Below are positions 21,930 to 23,322 of a DNA stretch of 23,322 nucleotides, one piece after another. Below the pieces are notes generated by a model that was not told the origin of the DNA, searched no databases, and was given only the letters and a program-made list of their open reading frames with translations. A program made the position numbers and the translations under genes. Source of the stretch: CAYNEI01 sp964396185 (GTDB lineage Archaea > Thermoplasmatota > SW-10-69-26); NCBI GenBank assembly GCA_964396185.1, contig CAYNEI010000036.1, positions 1 to 23,322 on the forward strand. Reading direction: 5' to 3'. Positions within the stretch are counted from its first letter, which is position 1, and each line of letters begins with the position of its first letter.

Positions 21930-23321
21930 ATGACTGACTCCACCGACCTCCTCGTCATCGGCGGCGGACCTGGCGGCTACCACGCCGCCATCCGGGCCGC
22001 CCAGCTGGACCTCGACGTCACGTGCGTCGACAAAGGTAGCTTCGGAGGCGTTTGCCTCCACTGGGGCTGCATCCCGTCCAAGGGCCTGATCGGCCTGGGC
22101 AAGCTGGTGCACGAGATCGAGGCGTGGGGCGATCGGGGCCTGCACGTGGGCACCACCGAGACGGATCTAGCCACCTTCCAGAAGTGGAAGCAGGACCGCA
22201 TCGACGAGCTCGCCAAGGGCGTCCAGTACCTCATGAAGAGCCGAGGTGTCGAGGTCGTCACCGGCACCGCTGAGCTCACCGGCGCCAACGAGGCCACCAT
22301 CGACGGTGAGACCATCACGTTCGACAAGGCGCTCATCGCCACCGGGAGCCAGCCCATCGAGCTCCCGCATATCCCCTTCGACCACGAGACCGTGCTCAGC
22401 TCCAAGAGTGCGCTCGCCCTCGACGAGGTGCCAGAGAGCATGGTGGTCATCGGTGGCGGGTTCATCGGGCTCGAGATCGGCCAGTTCTACAACCAGCTTG
22501 GATCCGAGGTCACCGTGGTCGAGATGCTGGAGAGCATCCTACCCACGGCCGAGGCCGATCTCGGCAAGGAGCTCGGACGCCAACTCAAGCGCCAGGAGAT
22601 CGACGTACGCACCCGCACCAAGGCGGCTGGCTGCGAGACGGCCGCTGAGGGCGCCAAGCTCACCCTGGAGGGCCCTGACGGCGAGGAGGAGATCCTGGAG
22701 GCCGAGAAGGTCCTCGTGGCTGTGGGCCGCCGCCCGAACACCGGCTCCGTGGGCCTCGAGGCCGCCGGTGTCGAGGTCGACGACAACGGGTTCATCCAGG
22801 TCGACCACCAGATGCGCACGAACCAGGAACACATCTTCGCCATCGGCGACTGCGTGCCTGGTCCCGGGCTTGCCCACAAGGCCAGCCACGAGGGCGTCCA
22901 CGCAGCCGCCGTGGCCGCCGGCCAAGACCACGTCGTGGTCGACTACCGGGCCATGCCCTGGTTCTGCTACACCACCCCTGAGGTGGCCAGCGTCGGGCTC
23001 ACCGAACAAGAGGCCAGAGAAGCCCACGGTGAGGACATCAAGGTGGCCAAGTTCCCGTTCAGCGCGCTCGGCAAAGCCAAGATGACCGGCCACACGGATG
23101 GCTGGGCCAAGCTCATCGCGGACGCAGATGGCGTGATCCGGGGCATGCACATCCTCGGAGCGGATGCCACCAACCTCATCGCCACACCCGCGCTGGCCAT
23201 CGAGATGGGTGCCACCCTCACCGATATCACCGAGACGGTGCACGCCCACCCCACCCTGTCCGAGATCTTCCTGGAAGCCGCCGAGAAGGCCGAAGGCCAC
23301 CCGATCCACGTGCCCAAGTGA
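21930..23321 (+). CDS. lpdA: dihydrolipoamide dehydrogenase (E3)
   Basis: This 463-residue FAD/NAD flavoenzyme reoxidises the dihydrolipoamide of E2. The FAD motif GGGPGG (11-16), the redox disulfide Cys42/Cys47 in GGVCLHWGCIPSK (usually GGTCLNVGCIPSK), the NAD motif VVIGGGFIGLEIG and the FAD-binding IFAIGDC are all present. So are the interface motif YTTPEVASVGLTE and the catalytic pair His440/Glu445 in AHPTLSE of the C-terminal dimer domain. It acts as a homodimer bound to the E2 subunit-binding domain. The ATG has a GGAG four bases upstream. It completes the LipA-E1-E2-E3 set. The stop is one base before the window end, so what follows is unseen. Confidence 0.98.
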   Translation: MTDSTDLLVIGGGPGGYHAAIRAAQLDLDVTCVDKGSFGGVCLHWGCIPSKGLIGLGKLVHEIEAWGDRGLHVGTTETDLATFQKWKQDRIDELAKGVQYLMKSRGVEVVTGTAELTGANEATIDGETITFDKALIATGSQPIELPHIPFDHETVLSSKSALALDEVPESMVVIGGGFIGLEIGQFYNQLGSEVTVVEMLESILPTAEADLGKELGRQLKRQEIDVRTRTKAAGCETAAEGAKLTLEGPDGEEEILEAEKVLVAVGRRPNTGSVGLEAAGVEVDDNGFIQVDHQMRTNQEHIFAIGDCVPGPGLAHKASHEGVHAAAVAAGQDHVVVDYRAMPWFCYTTPEVASVGLTEQEAREAHGEDIKVAKFPFSALGKAKMTGHTDGWAKLIADADGVIRGMHILGADATNLIATPALAIEMGATLTDITETVHAHPTLSEIFLEAAEKAEGHPIHVPK

Positions 23322-23322
23322 G

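Noticed and set aside
1..23322. Search for tRNA, rRNA, insertion sequences, integrase, toxin-antitoxin or defence genes
   Set aside because: No T-loop/anticodon pattern, transposase motif, nuclease cluster or toxin-like pair was recognised by reading. Composition also looks uniform by eye, so there is no sign of a mobile island.

Overview
The window is strongly GC-rich and almost fully coding. It looks archaeal. Most genes at the head of a transcription unit carry a short AT-rich, TATA-like element about 20-30 bases before the start codon, as in leaderless archaeal promoters. Genes inside operons instead have GAGGTG/GGAG-type ribosome sites. The gene set fits: a Fap7/AK6-type adenylate kinase beside a CDP-alcohol phosphatidyltransferase, a membrane-anchored winged-helix regulator, zinc-ribbon miniproteins, an archaeal lipoprotein, and a lipoate-dependent 2-oxoacid dehydrogenase complex as known in Thermoplasma and haloarchaea. 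My best guess is a GC-rich Thermoplasmatota-like euryarchaeon. No rRNA or tRNA gene was seen to confirm this.

Layout. At 1-2196 there are two divergent aldehyde dehydrogenases: a 1-pyrroline-5-carboxylate dehydrogenase cut by the left edge, and an ALDH7 (antiquitin-type) aminoadipate-semialdehyde dehydrogenase. They share one AT-rich promoter element and point to proline/glutamate and lysine breakdown. At 2258-4272 (minus) a lipoprotein overlaps a polytopic membrane protein. At 4408-6836 lie a zinc-ribbon miniprotein and a large secreted ceramidase-like protein. At 6821-9058 are a DUF2007-like protein (minus), a SufS-like class V PLP enzyme and a small ArsR-like winged-helix protein. At 9080-11521 a signal peptide/ectodomain/TM/winged-helix regulator is divergent from a secreted cysteine-rich protein.

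The 11582-15286 stretch is a likely operon: CTP synthase, adenylate kinase, CDP-alcohol phosphatidyltransferase and HtpX protease (nucleotides, phospholipid headgroups, membrane quality control). The convergent gap after htpX (15287-15552) holds two copies of a hairpin-rich repeat of about 114 bp with a 141-bp period. GrpE and a zinc-ribbon miniprotein follow on the minus strand, then a small three-helix membrane protein on the plus strand.

The right end (16858-23321) is a lipoate-dependent 2-oxoacid dehydrogenase module: lipA, E1 alpha, E1 beta, E2, an uncharacterised single-pass membrane protein, and E3. LipA makes the lipoyl cofactor carried by E2 Lys45. E1 decarboxylates the 2-oxoacid, E2 makes the acyl-CoA and E3 reoxidises the lipoamide. 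With the two aldehyde dehydrogenases this suggests an amino-acid-degrading heterotroph.

I found no CRISPR array, insertion sequence, integrase, tRNA, rRNA or defence system. The least explained elements are the tandem repeat, the membrane-bound regulator with its secreted neighbour, the lipoprotein/membrane-protein pair and the membrane protein inside the dehydrogenase cluster.
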